From: Achromobacter marplatensis
GTDB lineage: Bacteria; Pseudomonadota; Gammaproteobacteria; Burkholderiales; Burkholderiaceae_B
Direction: 5' to 3'
Length of the DNA: 64,000 nucleotides
Assembly: GCF_002209535.1 (NCBI RefSeq)
Contig: NZ_NJIG01000012.1
Span: 1 to 64,000, forward strand
Part shown: positions 17,292 through 25,337 of the stretch, piece after piece
Layout of the letters: every line of letters begins with the position of its first letter
Position numbering within the stretch: position 1 is the first letter of the stretch
The notes under the pieces: generated by a model
Told to the model about the DNA's origin: nothing
Database searches by the model: none
What the model saw: only the letters and a program-made list of their open reading frames with translations
Translations under genes and position numbers: made by a program

Positions 17292-18919
17292 TCGCCGCTC
17301 CGATTACGTTGTCTCAGGCATTGGAGCGGGTGGCGCTTGAACGCCCGCACGCGCAGGCGTTTGTTGCGCCGGGCGAACGGCATGACTGGCGCACGATGTG
17401 CGACCAGGCACGACACATTGCGCGGGCCCTGCACGCCGCAGGCGTGCGGCATGGCGACCACGTTGGCGTGTTGCTGGGCAATAGCGGCATGTGGGTGCAG
17501 ATCTTCTATGCCTGCGCGATGTTGGGCGCCGTCACGGTGCCGGTTAATACGCGCTTCAAGACCGAGGAGCTGGAGTTCTGCCTGAAGCAGGCGGACGTGA
17601 AGCTGCTGCTTACGGCGGACACGTTCCTGGGCATCGATTTCCTGGCGCTGCTAAGCCAGGTGGAACCGGCGCTGGACCGCGCCAATGGCTTGCCGGGCGA
17701 GCGCCTGCCTCGCCTGCGCCAAGTCGTGGTGTTGGGAGACCGGTGTCCGCCGGGGGCGCGAAGCTGGCATGACTTCCTGGCTGCGGGAAATGCGGTGGAC
17801 GATGCGCAGTTGCAGGCTTGCGTGCAGGCGGTGACGCCTGACGATGTGCTGCTGATCCAGTACACCTCTGGAACGACCTCGTTTCCCAAGGGCGTGATGT
17901 TGACGCATGCCAACATGTTGACCAACGCGTGGGCGGCGGCGCAGCGTATCGGCGTCAACGCCGATGACCGCTATTTCAGCATCCGGCCGTACTTTCACGT
18001 GGCCGGCACTACCTTGTCGATCCTGGTCAGCCTGGTGACGGGGTGCTGCTTGCTGACGCTGCCCAAGTTCGAGGTGGCGGATGCGCTGCAAATGCTGGAT
18101 GCCGAGCGCTGCACGCTGACTTCCGGCAACGACACGATCTTCCTGATGCTGATGGGTCATCCCGATTTCGACCGCTCGCGGATTCATTTGCGCGGCGGCT
18201 GGGCGGCCGCAGGGCCGCAGGTGATGCAGAAGATCCGCGACGTCATGGGCGTCGCAGGCATGTGCAACGCCTATGGCCAATCCGAGGCGTCTCCCAACAT
18301 CACGCTGTCGTCCCACGACGATCCGTTTGTGCTGCGTGCCGCGGGCTGGGCGCTGCCGCATCCGGGCATGGAAGTGCGGGTGGTGGATCCGGGCACGGGG
18401 GTGCCGGTGGCCGTCGGCGAGGCAGGCGAAATCCAGGCGCGTGGCTGGAGCGTCATGAAGGGCTACTACAACATGCCGGAGGCGACCGCGCGCGCCCTGA
18501 GCGAAGACGGGTGGCTAAGCACCGGCGACCGGGGCGAAATGGACGCGGCAGGGCGCCTGCGCATGGTGGGCAGATTGAAGGACATGTTCCGCGTCGGCGG
18601 CGAAAACGTCGCGCCAGCTGAAGTGGAGGAAGTGCTGCATGCGCATCCCGCCGTACGCATGGCGCAAGTGGTGGGCGTGCCCGACGCGCGCCTGGGCGAA
18701 GTGCCTGCGGCCTTCGTGCTGTTGAAAGACGGGCGCGAGTGCACCGCCGATGAGTTGACCGCCTGGTGCAAGCAACGCTGCGCCAACTACAAGGTGCCGC
18801 GCCATGTGGCCGTGGTCGACAGCTTTGAGCACATCGGCATGACGGGCAGTTCCAAAGTGCAGAAGAACAAGCTGCGCGCGCATGCGATCGCATTGTTCGG
18901 CCTGGAGCAAATCGCATGA
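17288..18919 (+). CDS. AMP-binding acyl-CoA ligase (class I adenylate-forming)
   Basis: 543 residues from the ATG at 17288, which overlaps the hydratase stop (ATGA). The adenylate-binding P-loop is YTSGTTSFPKG (near residue 200). The A5-type motif is NAYGQSEASPN, and the hinge is LSTGDRGEMDAAGRLRMVGRLKDMFRVGGENVAPAEVE. The C-terminal lysine of the adenylation step is in GSSKVQKNKLR. This is the fatty/aromatic acyl-CoA synthetase layout. It would activate the carboxylic acid that the operon degrades. The acid is not predictable from the sequence. Confidence 0.9.
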   Translation: MIAAPITLSQALERVALERPHAQAFVAPGERHDWRTMCDQARHIARALHAAGVRHGDHVGVLLGNSGMWVQIFYACAMLGAVTVPVNTRFKTEELEFCLKQADVKLLLTADTFLGIDFLALLSQVEPALDRANGLPGERLPRLRQVVVLGDRCPPGARSWHDFLAAGNAVDDAQLQACVQAVTPDDVLLIQYTSGTTSFPKGVMLTHANMLTNAWAAAQRIGVNADDRYFSIRPYFHVAGTTLSILVSLVTGCCLLTLPKFEVADALQMLDAERCTLTSGNDTIFLMLMGHPDFDRSRIHLRGGWAAAGPQVMQKIRDVMGVAGMCNAYGQSEASPNITLSSHDDPFVLRAAGWALPHPGMEVRVVDPGTGVPVAVGEAGEIQARGWSVMKGYYNMPEATARALSEDGWLSTGDRGEMDAAGRLRMVGRLKDMFRVGGENVAPAEVEEVLHAHPAVRMAQVVGVPDARLGEVPAAFVLLKDGRECTADELTAWCKQRCANYKVPRHVAVVDSFEHIGMTGSSKVQKNKLRAHAIALFGLEQIA

Positions 18920-19872
18920 GCGCGCGCGATGTGGTGCTGTGCGAATGCTTCGCCCGCGACGGTTTGCAGCACGAGCCCGAATTCATCGGCACGGCGATCA
19001 AGTCGGACTTGATCGACCGCTTTGCGCGCATGGGATTCGAGCGGGTGGAAGCGACGTCCTATTCCAATCCCAAAGTCGTGCCGCAGTTTGCCGACGCCAG
19101 CGAACTGCTGGCCATGCTGCCGCGCCGCGCGGGCGTCTGGTACAAGGCGACCTGCGCCAATGCCCGCGCCGTGCAGCGCGCGCTGGCGGATCAGGATGCG
19201 GGTATCGGCGCCAACGAGATCAGCCTGCTGGTGTCGGCCAGCGCGTCGCATTCGCTGCGCAACCTGAAGCGCGAGCGCGCCGCGCAGTGGGAAAACATCG
19301 CGGAAATGGCGGGTCTGGCCAATGGCCGCTTGCGGATGGTCGGCACGATTTCGGTCGCGTTCGGATGCCCCTTCGAAGGCGCGGTGGATCCGGACTCCGT
19401 GCTGGAAGACGTAGGGCGGTTCGCGCAGTTGGGCGTGGGCATCGTCACGCTGGGCGACACCACCGGCATGGCAACGCCCTCGGCTGTGCGCGACCTGTAT
19501 CGCCGCATGGCAAGCGCGTTTCCCCAATTGACGCCGGTTGCGCATTTTCACGATACGCGGGGGACTGGGCTCGTGAACTACGTGTCCGCCCTGGAGGCCG
19601 GCGTGCGGCATTTCGATTGCGCGTTCGGCGGTGTCGGCGGGCATCCGGCCAAGGTCCGGTATGGCGGCGGCCATACGGGCAACGTGGCAACGGAAGACCT
19701 GGTCAGCCTGTTTGAATCCATGGGCGTGCGCACGGGCCTGGACCTGGATGCGATGGACGAGGTCTCGCAGTTCTGCCAGCAAACGCTGGGGCGGCCGCTG
19801 CATAGCCGGGTTGCGTTAAGCGGCCTGAATCCGCTGATTCCAGGCGCGCGGCAAGCGCCGGGCGCACCATGA
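18916..19872 (+). CDS. HMG-CoA-lyase-like (DRE-TIM) enzyme lacking the usual catalytic cysteine
   Basis: 318-residue TIM-barrel of the HMG-CoA lyase family. It has the ARDGLQ motif (residues 13-18) and the metal-binding H-x-H (H210, H212 in AHFHDTRGTG). In the flexible G-loop, where HMG-CoA lyases have GGCP and the catalytic cysteine, this protein reads GGHP (H243) followed by a short insertion (AKVRYGGGHTGN) before NVATEDLV. It may therefore cleave a different 3-hydroxyacyl-CoA or use another acid. It is translationally coupled to the CoA ligase (ATGA). The downstream marR gene follows after 88 bp. Confidence 0.82.
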   Translation: MSARDVVLCECFARDGLQHEPEFIGTAIKSDLIDRFARMGFERVEATSYSNPKVVPQFADASELLAMLPRRAGVWYKATCANARAVQRALADQDAGIGANEISLLVSASASHSLRNLKRERAAQWENIAEMAGLANGRLRMVGTISVAFGCPFEGAVDPDSVLEDVGRFAQLGVGIVTLGDTTGMATPSAVRDLYRRMASAFPQLTPVAHFHDTRGTGLVNYVSALEAGVRHFDCAFGGVGGHPAKVRYGGGHTGNVATEDLVSLFESMGVRTGLDLDAMDEVSQFCQQTLGRPLHSRVALSGLNPLIPGARQAPGAP

Positions 19873-19897
19873 CAGGGGCGAGCCGCATTTGTATATC
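19869..19897 (+). promoter_or_regulatory. Candidate marR promoter
   Basis: ATGACA (19869-19874), 17 bp, TATATC (19892-19897). It overlaps the end of the lyase gene and lies about 64 bp ahead of the chosen marR start. A GCCGCAT/ATGCGGC dyad covers the -10. Confidence 0.45.
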
Positions 19898-19904
19898 ATG
19901 CGGC
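19882..19904. promoter_or_regulatory. GCCGCAT-N9-ATGCGGC dyad over the marR promoter
   Basis: Two perfect 7-base arms with a 9-base AT-rich centre. It is placed where an autoregulatory operator would sit, but it is unrelated to the AGTTGAT palindromes of the neighbouring operons, so another factor may bind it. Confidence 0.4.
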
Positions 19905-19960
19905 CAGGAGGGCGCCTGGCGCGCCCATATGCTTTTTCCTCATCTTTGCAGAGCCCAGCC

Positions 19961-20497
19961 ATGGCATCCCTGAACGCACACAAGTCTGCCTCCTCCGCGC
20001 GCGACCAGCCGACCGCCTTGAAGGAGCTGTTCTCGTACCGGCTGAATCGCCTGGCCTATGTGTCCAGCCGCATCGCGGCGGGTTTGAACGAAAGCCGTTA
20101 CGGCGTCGGGCCGCGAGAGTGGCGGATTATCGCGCTGCTGGGCGCGGCGCCCGACATGTCGCTCAACGCCGTGGCGCGCGAGGCCAACATCGACAAGAGC
20201 CAGGCCAGCCGCACGGTGTCCGAGCTGATTGAACGCGGGCTGATCTGCCGCAGCGCTGATAGCCAGGACGGCCGCGGCGTCAGCCTGGACCTGACGCGGA
20301 CCGGGCGTGCGTTGTATGAAGAAATGTTCCCCGCCGCCGTGCAGCGCAACGAGGCCATGCTTTCCGTCCTGTCGCCCGCCGAGCGCGACGAGATGGAACG
20401 GATGCTGGACAAGCTGACGGCCCATGCGCTGGAAATGCTGAATGAATTCAAGGCCGAGGTGCCTGCCCGTCGAGGCCGTGGGGTGCAGCCGCGGTGA
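19961..20497 (+). CDS. MarR-family transcriptional regulator
   Basis: 178 residues from the ATG at 19961. The winged helix-turn-helix is seen in WRIIALLGAAPDMSLNAVAREANIDKSQASRTVSELIERGLI (about residues 52-95) with the wing SADSQDGRGVSLDLT. Regulators of this kind often sense CoA thioesters of aromatic acids. Its position between two operons and near a third unit, all bearing the same palindrome, makes it the prime candidate for their repressor. A strong terminator follows immediately. The longer upstream readings lack family similarity. Confidence 0.9.
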   Translation: MASLNAHKSASSARDQPTALKELFSYRLNRLAYVSSRIAAGLNESRYGVGPREWRIIALLGAAPDMSLNAVAREANIDKSQASRTVSELIERGLICRSADSQDGRGVSLDLTRTGRALYEEMFPAAVQRNEAMLSVLSPAERDEMERMLDKLTAHALEMLNEFKAEVPARRGRGVQPR

Positions 20498-20503
20498 ATG
20501 CGT

Positions 20504-20529
20504 GGCGCCTGCTGGGCGCCCTTTTTTTT
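20504..20529 (+). terminator. Rho-independent terminator of marR
   Basis: GGCGCC arms around a five-base loop, followed by C and eight T. It isolates marR from the next operon. Confidence 0.9.
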
Positions 20530-20537
20530 ACCTATGT

Positions 20538-20554
20538 TGTTGATTAAATCAATC
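20538..20554. promoter_or_regulatory. Shared MarR-type operator, copy 2
   Basis: The inner TTGAT-TAA-ATCAA core (20540-20552) is perfect. The outer bases fit AGTTGAT-N3-ATCAACT less well. It lies 34 bp before the second enoyl-CoA hydratase gene and includes a TTGATT hexamer in -35 position. Confidence 0.65.
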
Positions 20555-20588
20555 AAATGCCTGATCACTATTCAAGAGGATTTGCGCC

Positions 20589-21323
20589 ATGCCCGAACTG
20601 ATCGTCGAAAACCAGGGCGCCGTGCGTCTGCTGCGCCTGAATCGCCCCGAAAAGCACAACGCGCTGAACACGGCCCTGACCACGGCGTTGCTGGACGCGT
20701 TGTCGCAAGCCGAACGGGAGACGGCGGTGCGCGCCGTCGTACTGACCGGCAACGGCAAGTCCTTCTGCGCCGGCGCGGACACCACGGAGTTCTCGGGCCT
20801 GACCCCGGAACAGCCCGAGGCGGTCCTGGCCCGCGCAGACCTGACGACCGACCTGCACCTGGTGTTCTCGCGCATGACCAAACCCGTCGTGGGCGCTGTG
20901 CACGGCAATGCGCTGGGCGGCGGCGCCGGCCTGGCGTTGGCCTGCGACCTCACCGTCATGGCCGAGGACGTGCGATTTGGCTATCCCGAACTGCGCCATG
21001 GCATCGTGGCCGCCGTCGTGATGGCGAATCTGGTGCGACAGGTGGGACGCAAGCACGCCTTTGAATTGGTGGCGATGGCCGAACCCATCGATGGTGCGCG
21101 CGCGTTGCAGTTGGGTATCGCCAATCGTGTCGTGCCCGCCGCCGACGTGCTGGACGCGGCCTTGGCGATGGCCGGGCGGCTGGCGGGCTGGGAGCCCGCA
21201 GCGATGGGGCTGACCAAGCGCGCCTTCCACCGTGCCGCGGACCTGGGCCTGGCCGAGGCGCTTGGCGTCGGGCGCGACGCCAATGTGATCATGCGCGGGT
21301 TTCGCCAGGGAGCCGCGCGATGA
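20589..21323 (+). CDS. Enoyl-CoA hydratase/isomerase family protein with one catalytic Glu missing
   Basis: 244-residue crotonase-fold protein. The oxyanion-hole motif SFCAGADTTEF is kept. At the first catalytic position the usual GGCE reads GGGAGLALACD, so that glutamate is lost. The second glutamate is kept in YPELRHG. This pattern is more like isomerases, hydrolases or other crotonases than a simple hydratase. It heads an operon with a CoA-transferase (ATGA overlap) and a Bug receptor, behind operator copy 2. Confidence 0.85.
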   Translation: MPELIVENQGAVRLLRLNRPEKHNALNTALTTALLDALSQAERETAVRAVVLTGNGKSFCAGADTTEFSGLTPEQPEAVLARADLTTDLHLVFSRMTKPVVGAVHGNALGGGAGLALACDLTVMAEDVRFGYPELRHGIVAAVVMANLVRQVGRKHAFELVAMAEPIDGARALQLGIANRVVPAADVLDAALAMAGRLAGWEPAAMGLTKRAFHRAADLGLAEALGVGRDANVIMRGFRQGAAR

Positions 21324-22516
21324 GGCCGCTGGATGGCGTGACCATCCTGGATCTGTCGCGGGTGCTGGCTTGCCCGTTCGCCTCGATGATCCTGGCGGAA
21401 TTGGGCGCCACCGTGATCAAGGTCGAACAACCCGGCGCGGGCGATGAAACCCGGGGGTTTGAACCGCAGGTGCAGGGCGAGGGGGGGACGGAGTCTGCCT
21501 ATTACCTGGCCTTCAACCGCAGCAAGCAATCCATCACCGTGAACTTCCGCAAGCCCGCTGGCCAGGCGCTGATCCGCCGGCTGGCCGAGACTTGCGACGT
21601 GGTGGTGGAGAATTTTCCGGTGGGCACCCTGGCCAAGTACGGGCTGGACCGCGACACGATCGCGCCCGGCAATCCGGGCCTGGTCTATTTTTCGTGCACG
21701 GGCTTCGGCATGACCGGCCCGTATGCGCCCCGCAAGGGATACGACACGGTGTTCCAGGCGATGGGCGGCATCATGAGCCTGACGGGCGAACGTGGCGGCG
21801 GCCCCGTCAAACCGGGCCTTCCGGTGGCGGACCTGACCTCGGGTCTGTGGGCGGCCATCGGCATCCTGTCCGCCTTGGTGGGCAGGGCGCGCTCGGGGCA
21901 AGGTTGCCACATCGACTTTTCGATGCTGGACGGGCAGGTCGGCCTGTTGTCGTTGGCGGCGGCGCGCTACTTCGCATTGGGTGAAGTGCCGCAACGGCTG
22001 GGCACCGAGCATCCCGGGCGCGTGCCGTCGGCCGCGTTCGAATGCGGCGATGGGCGCTGGGTGCAGATCACCGGCAGCGACCAGCACTGGAAACCCTTGT
22101 GCGATGCGCTGGACCTGCCGCAATGGGCCGATGACCCAGAACTGGCGCGCAATGCCGTGCGGGTGGCGCGGCGCGATGAAGTCATGGCCGGCCTGGCCGC
22201 TGCCGCACGGCGGCTGACGCGCGACGAACTCTGCCGGCGTTGCGATGCCTTGGGCGTGCCAGCCGGGCCGATCCTGGATGTGGAGGAAATCCTGCACAAC
22301 GAACACGTGCTGGCGCGCGGCATGGTGTCCAGCTACGAGCATCCCGCCATCGGCCGCTTCGGCGCCGTGCCTGTGCCGTTCAAGTTCAAGGGATATGAAG
22401 ATCCGCGCCTGGATCGCCCTCCGCTGCTGGGCGAACACACCGACAGTGTGCTGAGGTCAACGCTGGGCCTGTCGGATACGGAGATTCAAGCATTACGCGC
22501 GGAGGGCGCGATCTAG
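21320..22516 (+). CDS. Class III CoA-transferase (CaiB/BaiF family)
   Basis: 398 residues. The N-terminal block ILDLSRVLACPFASMILAELGATVIKVEQPG is typical of the family. The catalytic aspartate is expected around DLTSGLWAA (about residue 170). It moves CoA between an acyl-CoA donor and a free acid. It overlaps the preceding crotonase by ATGA and precedes the Bug receptor, so the three act on one imported acid. A second family member lies at 41187. Confidence 0.92.
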   Translation: MRPLDGVTILDLSRVLACPFASMILAELGATVIKVEQPGAGDETRGFEPQVQGEGGTESAYYLAFNRSKQSITVNFRKPAGQALIRRLAETCDVVVENFPVGTLAKYGLDRDTIAPGNPGLVYFSCTGFGMTGPYAPRKGYDTVFQAMGGIMSLTGERGGGPVKPGLPVADLTSGLWAAIGILSALVGRARSGQGCHIDFSMLDGQVGLLSLAAARYFALGEVPQRLGTEHPGRVPSAAFECGDGRWVQITGSDQHWKPLCDALDLPQWADDPELARNAVRVARRDEVMAGLAAAARRLTRDELCRRCDALGVPAGPILDVEEILHNEHVLARGMVSSYEHPAIGRFGAVPVPFKFKGYEDPRLDRPPLLGEHTDSVLRSTLGLSDTEIQALRAEGAI

Positions 22517-22562
22517 GCATTTCATCGTCACACCAAAAAAACAAACCTGCAGGAGACAACCC

Positions 22563-23549
22563 ATGAAGACTTTAAAGCGTCTGTTTGCTTATCGACGCCT
22601 GCTGTGCGGCCTGGCCGCCGGGGCAGTTTGCGCCACCGCGGTGGCCGCTGACCCGTATCCGTCCCAGCCGATCACGCTGGTCAATCCCTATGCCGCCGGC
22701 GGCCCCGCCGATGTGCTGGGCCGCGCATTGGCGCGCGAGCTGGAGAAACAGCTGGGCAAGCCGGTGATCGTGGAGAACAAGGCGGGCGGAGGCGCGGCGA
22801 TCGGTGCGAACTTCGTGGCGCGCGCCAAGCCCGACGGCTACACCCTGTTGCTGGGCACGTCGGCCGCGCATGTGGTGACGCCGCTGATGCAGCGCACGTC
22901 CTACGACGGCATCAAGGATTTCGCCTTTGTGTCCATCGTGGCCAACCAGCCGAACATGCTTGTCGCGCGTCCCACGCTGAATGCCGCCAGCGTTGCCGAC
23001 CTGGTGGCAATGGCGCGCAAGGATCCCGGCAAGATCAATTACGCGTCCGCCGGGCCGGGCAGTTCCCCGCATCTGGGCGCCGAACTGTTCCGTGAGCGGG
23101 CAGGCGTGGATATCGTGCACATTCCGTACAGCGGCGCGGCGCCGGCCATCAATGACCTGGTGGGCGGGCAGGTGGACATCGCCGTGCTCAACCTGGCCGC
23201 CAGCCTGCAGTTCATCCGTAGCGGGCGCCTCAAGGCATTGGCCTACGCCAACGGCAAACGTTCGCCGCTGTTGCCGGATGTACCCACGCTTGCGGAGTCT
23301 GGTGTAACGGGGGCGGAGTCTGCGTCGTGGTACAGCCTGGCCGCGCCCAAAGGGACGCCGGCCGACGTGTTGCAGCGGCTGAACGATGCCATGGGCCGCG
23401 TGAATGCGGATGCCGAGTACGGCAAGCTGATGCAGGCGCAGGGCGTGGATTTGTGGAACATGACGCCGGCCGAAGCGACGGCTTTCGTGGAGAAAGACCA
23501 GCTTGCGATGAAGAAGCTGGTGGAGTCGGCCGGCCTGATGAAAAAGTAG
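22563..23549 (+). CDS. Bug-family (TctC-like) periplasmic solute-binding protein
   Basis: 328 residues with a signal peptide (about the first 28, ending VAA). The family blocks YPSQPITLVNPYAAGGPADVLGR and VENKAGGGAAIGANFVARAKPDGYTLL are present. Bug receptors are hugely expanded in Bordetella and Achromobacter. Many lack their own TctAB permease, as here. CAGGAGACAACCC is a strong ribosome site. It is the last gene of the crotonase/CoA-transferase operon, so it may deliver or sense the substrate of that operon. Confidence 0.93.
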   Translation: MKTLKRLFAYRRLLCGLAAGAVCATAVAADPYPSQPITLVNPYAAGGPADVLGRALARELEKQLGKPVIVENKAGGGAAIGANFVARAKPDGYTLLLGTSAAHVVTPLMQRTSYDGIKDFAFVSIVANQPNMLVARPTLNAASVADLVAMARKDPGKINYASAGPGSSPHLGAELFRERAGVDIVHIPYSGAAPAINDLVGGQVDIAVLNLAASLQFIRSGRLKALAYANGKRSPLLPDVPTLAESGVTGAESASWYSLAAPKGTPADVLQRLNDAMGRVNADAEYGKLMQAQGVDLWNMTPAEATAFVEKDQLAMKKLVESAGLMKK

Positions 23550-23576
23550 GCGCGACGACGACGTCTTGCAATCGAA

Positions 23577-23606
23577 GCCGCCCTCTCGGGCGGCCTCCTC
23601 TTTTTC
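23577..23606 (+). terminator. Terminator after the Bug gene
   Basis: GCCGCCC / GGGCGGC arms with loop TCTC, followed by a pyrimidine-rich stretch with five T. It reaches the stop codon of the convergent nitronate monooxygenase gene. Confidence 0.8.
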
Positions 23607-24558
23607 AGCCCGCCAGTGCCGCAGCACTGGCAAGCGCCTGCCGCGTTTCATCCATCAACTGCGCAACCAGAAGGCCTGCCGGTTGCAGGCTGTCGATCAA
23701 TCCGGCGCTTTGTCCGGCTTCGACTTTGCCGCCTTCCACGTCGCCGTCGTGGGCCGCCTGTTTCAGTGAACTGACGGCGAACAGCGCGTCCAATGCGGCA
23801 TCGTCGCTGCCGCGCTCGGCCGCCAGATATCGGCGGGCAAACGTATTGCGCAACATCCGCACCGGCGACCTTCCGCGGCCCACCAGCGTCGTGTCGGCCA
23901 CGCCGGCAGCCAGAACCGCCGCCTTGTAGTCGGCATGCACGCCGGCCTCGGGTGTCAGCAGGAAACGGGTGCCCAATTGTGCCCCGGCCGCGCCCAGGCA
24001 CAGGGCCGCGGCAATGCCCGCGCCGTCGGCAATGCCGCCCGCGGCCACCACCGGCAGGGACACGCGGCGCACCGTGGCGCGCAGCAGGACCTGCAGGCCG
24101 ATTTCGTCTGGTCCTGGATGCCCCCCGGCTTCCAGGCCCACCGCGATGACCGCGTCCACGCCCGCCGCCTGCGCTTTCTCGGCATGCAGCGGGCTGGCCA
24201 CCACTTGCAGCCATTTGATGCCCGCCTCGCGTGCGCGGCCGATATGCTTTTGCGGTCCGCCCTGAGACGCGATGATGACCGGCACGCCTTCCGCAATGGC
24301 AATGTCCATGTGTTCCTGGGCACGCTTGTTGTACAGCGGGATGTTGACGGCGAACGGCGCGTCGGTGCCGCGGCGTACTTCGCGCACGGCGGCAAGCAGG
24401 GCCTCGGGATACATCGGGCCGGCGGCGATGACGCCCAGCCCGCCCGCACGGGAAACCGCCAGCGCAAGCGCCGCGTTGGACGATGCCCAGCTCATGCCGC
24501 CCTGGATGATGGGATAACGCGTGCCCAGCAATCGGGTCAGCGGAGTTTGCAGAATCAT
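23605..24558 (-). CDS. Nitronate monooxygenase / 2-nitropropane dioxygenase-like flavoprotein
   Basis: 317-residue FMN TIM-barrel. Family blocks are YPIIQGGMSWAS at the N-terminus, AGGHPGP in the middle and VVAAGGIADGAGIAAALCLGAAGAQLGTRFL for FMN phosphate binding. Members oxidise nitronates, and related ones act as enoyl reductases (FabK type). The gene faces away from the response regulator and carries operator copy 3 about 41 bp upstream, which ties it to the MarR-linked block. Confidence 0.9.
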   Translation of the reverse strand: MILQTPLTRLLGTRYPIIQGGMSWASSNAALALAVSRAGGLGVIAAGPMYPEALLAAVREVRRGTDAPFAVNIPLYNKRAQEHMDIAIAEGVPVIIASQGGPQKHIGRAREAGIKWLQVVASPLHAEKAQAAGVDAVIAVGLEAGGHPGPDEIGLQVLLRATVRRVSLPVVAAGGIADGAGIAAALCLGAAGAQLGTRFLLTPEAGVHADYKAAVLAAGVADTTLVGRGRSPVRMLRNTFARRYLAAERGSDDAALDALFAVSSLKQAAHDGDVEGGKVEAGQSAGLIDSLQPAGLLVAQLMDETRQALASAAALAG

Positions 24559-24598
24559 GGCCTACCTGCCGTGGGGAAAATCCCATTTTCGGTCAGTT

Positions 24599-24615
24599 AG
24601 TTGATAATATCAACT
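24599..24615. promoter_or_regulatory. Shared MarR-type operator, copy 3 (perfect palindrome)
   Basis: AGTTGAT-AAT-ATCAACT is a perfect 17-base palindrome upstream of the nitronate monooxygenase gene. On the minus strand TTGATA inside it is followed after 17 bp by GAAAAT, the same operator-over-minus-35 layout as at the other two copies. Confidence 0.7.
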
Positions 24616-24689
24616 ATATTCGGAAGCAATGGCTGGGGCTTCGGTTGGGGCCGGATGCGACCTGACGCCAAGTATTCGGCCTCAGGGGT

Positions 24690-25331
24690 TCAAGCCCAGT
24701 CGGTCAAGCCCAGCCGCCGCGCGATCAGCACCGCCTGTGTCCGGTTGGAGACGCCAAGTTTGCGCATCACGGCGGTCATGTGCGTTTTGACCGTGGCTTC
24801 CGCCACGTTCAGCTCATGCGCGATCTGCTTGTTGAGCAGCCCCGCGCCCACCATCCGCAGGACCCGGTATTGCTGCGGCGTCAGCTCGCATAGCCTTGCG
24901 GCCAGCTGCCTGTCTTCGGGGCAGGTGCGACCAGCCTTATCGTCATCAAAGGGCAGCCATATGCCGCCGCTCAGCACATGGCGCAGGGCCCGGCCGATGG
25001 TGTCGGCGTTGGCCGACTTTGGAATGAAACCCATCGCGCCATGATCGATCGCGCGGCGCATCAGCAGCGGGTCGTCATGCGCCGACACGATGGCAACCGG
25101 CAATTGCGGCCGCAGGCGGAGTACCTGCGTCAACGTGTCGAAGCCCGTGGCGCCAGGCATGTTCAGGTCCAGCAACAGCAGATCAGCGTGCGGTTTGGCC
25201 TGGACCAGGCCGTAAAGCACGCTGATCTCTTCGGCATCGCGGATGACGGCGTTCGGGTATAAGCGGCCGATCAGCCCGCGCAGGGCGTCGATATACAGCG
25301 GGTGGTCATCGGCAATCAGGAATACGGGCAT
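24690..25331 (-). CDS. LuxR/NarL-type response regulator beside acs (ErdR/CrbR-like)
   Basis: 213 residues: a receiver domain with acidic pair DD (residues 8-9), phospho-acceptor in LLLLDLNMPG and the conserved lysine in FIPKSA, then a LuxR helix-turn-helix (LTPQQYRVLRMVGAGLLNKQIAHELNVAEATVKTHM). Its start is 6 bp after the acs stop, so it is co-transcribed with yjcH-actP-acs. In Pseudomonas and Vibrio the related ErdR/CrbR regulators activate acs with an SLC5-type sensor kinase; that partner is not in the window. The name is inferred from context. Confidence 0.88.
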   Translation of the reverse strand: MPVFLIADDHPLYIDALRGLIGRLYPNAVIRDAEEISVLYGLVQAKPHADLLLLDLNMPGATGFDTLTQVLRLRPQLPVAIVSAHDDPLLMRRAIDHGAMGFIPKSANADTIGRALRHVLSGGIWLPFDDDKAGRTCPEDRQLAARLCELTPQQYRVLRMVGAGLLNKQIAHELNVAEATVKTHMTAVMRKLGVSNRTQAVLIARRLGLTDWA

Positions 25332-25337
25332 GGCCGA

